A stretch of DNA of 15,963 nt from positions 1 to 15,963 of the forward strand of contig DAIAMA010000008.1 in the NCBI GenBank assembly GCA_027438535.1. The letters run 5' to 3'. The DNA is from a bacterium (GTDB lineage: Bacteria; Pseudomonadota; Gammaproteobacteria; Burkholderiales; Thiobacteraceae). Position 1 is the first letter of the stretch; the number at the start of each line of letters is the position of its first letter. A program made the position numbers and the translations under genes. This document shows, one piece after another, positions 15,506 to 15,963 of this stretch. A model generated the notes under the pieces. That model made no database searches and was not told the origin of the DNA. It saw only the letters and a program-made list of their open reading frames with translations.

Positions 15506-15689
15506 GCGCGAGGCGCGGCACCAGCACAAAACTCTCGAAGCGCACTACGCGCATCTGGTAGTGCATGGCGCGCTGCATTTGCAAGGTTTCGATCATGAAA
15601 ACGAAGCCGATGCACAAGCGATGGAAGCGCGCGAGACCGAAATTGTCATGCGGCTCGGTTATCCTGATCCGTATGAAAATCGGCGGTGA
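15495..15689 (+). pseudogene. ybeY: Endoribonuclease YbeY, C-terminal fragment
   Basis: About 64 codons of the ~155-residue rRNA-maturation RNase remain. [16 protein letters not shown] leads into the zinc site [11 protein letters not shown] (three His ligands) and then a METE-like helix and LGYPDPYE at the end. The family needs this HGxLHxxGxDH motif for single-strand RNA cleavage in 16S processing. The N-terminal ~95 residues are missing. The frame continues upstream to an ATG at 15459, but those codons are antisense to corC. It is followed by corC on the same strand, the normal order, so the downstream side of the joint is also native sequence. Confidence 0.87.
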
Positions 15690-15692
15690 TGC

Positions 15693-15720
15693 ATGACGAA
15701 TAACCGAAATTATTCGTCAT
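15693..15720 (+). promoter_or_regulatory. Perfect 11-bp palindrome between ybeY and corC
   Basis: ATGACGAATAA (15693-15703) and TTATTCGTCAT (15710-15720) are exact complements around a six-base CCGAAA loop, starting four bases after the ybeY stop. The stem is A+T-rich with no proper T-run, so it is more likely an operator, processing site or weak pause hairpin than a strong terminator. Confidence 0.5.
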
Positions 15721-15730
15721 TTATTACTCC

Positions 15731-15799
15731 AAGGAGGTGACGAGGCATCGCGTGGCTTGTTTGACGATGCCGTTGTTTGTGTATGGACGAAACCCATAG
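15731..15799 (+). promoter_or_regulatory. Perfect Shine-Dalgarno with short leader frame overlapping corC
   Basis: AAGGAGGTGA (15731-15740) complements the 3' end of 16S rRNA over ten bases, but it is 42 bases before the corC ATG, too far to serve it directly. It could serve a GTG at 15752, which opens a 15-codon frame (MACLTMPLFVYGRNP) ending at 15799 and overlapping the corC start. A 7-bp stem (GGCATCG 15744-15750, CGATGCC 15765-15771) would enclose that GTG. This suggests a leader peptide coupled to corC translation, but a chance match is quite possible. Confidence 0.3.
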
Positions 15800-15963
15800 T
15801 AAACCGAGTTGGCTCGAGCGGCTTGGCGCGCTGTTGATGCGCGAACCCGAAGACCGAGACCAGCTCATCGAATTGCTCCACTCCGCTTACGAGCGGAATT
15901 TGCTTGATGCCGATGCGCTCGCCATGATCGAAGGCGTGCTGCAAGTGTCGGAATCCCAGGTGC
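15783..15963 (+). CDS. corC: CorC-type CBS-domain magnesium/cobalt transporter protein, 5' part
   Basis: The first 60 codons are present and the gene runs off the window. The N-terminal region is typical of proteobacterial CorC: SWLERLGALLMREPEDRDQL, then LLDADALAMIEGVLQVSESQV, which leads into the first CBS domain. CorC is a cytosolic or membrane-associated regulator of Mg/Co efflux, encoded between ybeY and lnt. The ATG is chosen because homology begins there and an in-frame stop lies six codons upstream; the nearest strong ribosome site is 42 bases away. Its own C-terminal part should lie outside the window on this strand, yet a corC C-terminal fragment also exists on the other strand beside lnt, so this gene sits on the far side of the inverted joint. 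Confidence 0.88.
   Translation, partial: MDETHSKPSWLERLGALLMREPEDRDQLIELLHSAYERNLLDADALAMIEGVLQVSESQV

Overview
The window looks like a GC-rich betaproteobacterial chromosome (my best guess is the Nitrosomonadales/Burkholderiales range). Three things support this: a split-ArnA lipid A aminoarabinose operon, a bcp-phoH (PIN-PhoH) pair, and a glyQ-glyS-gmhB-plsC-metalloprotease string next to lnt. The assignment rests on remembered gene order and protein similarity, not on a database search. Layout, left to right. (1) 1-4387, + strand: the 3' part of an aminoarabinose (L-Ara4N) operon: arnB (partial), arnC, formyltransferase and decarboxylase halves of ArnA as two genes, and arnD. Together they turn UDP-glucuronate into undecaprenyl-phosphate-L-Ara4N, the donor for lipid A modification and cationic-peptide/polymyxin resistance. 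arnT is not in the window. (2) 4426-6369, + strand: a promoter-like site, a BCP/PrxQ peroxiredoxin and a PIN-PhoH ATPase. (3) 6367-7652: an accessory patch. It holds a 111-bp MITE-like element that carries the phoH stop codon, a YciI-like gene that reads through that element, an integron attC-like recombination site, a more A+T-rich DUF4279 gene whose stop lies inside that site, and about 300 bp of degenerate sequence. No integrase is present. (4) 7653-13165, - strand: glyQ, glyS, a MAPEG membrane protein, gmhB, plsC and a YgjP/SprT-like metalloprotease, tightly packed and probably partly co-transcribed. A long inverted repeat sits between glyQ and glyS. (5) 13348-13821, + strand: an exported DsrE-family protein that overlaps lnt at its 3' end. 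(6) 13809-15963: lnt and the last ~59 codons of corC on the - strand. Near 15500 these join abruptly, in inverted orientation, to the 3' part of ybeY and the 5' start of corC on the + strand. The normal order ybeY-corC-lnt is therefore folded back on itself, with the ybeY 5' end and the middle of corC missing. This is either an amplification/assembly chimera or a real inverted rearrangement. The two observations most worth checking are the fold-back joint near 15500 and the lone attC-type site with its DUF4279 cassette. I found no convincing new defence or biosynthetic system, no RNA genes and no CRISPR array.
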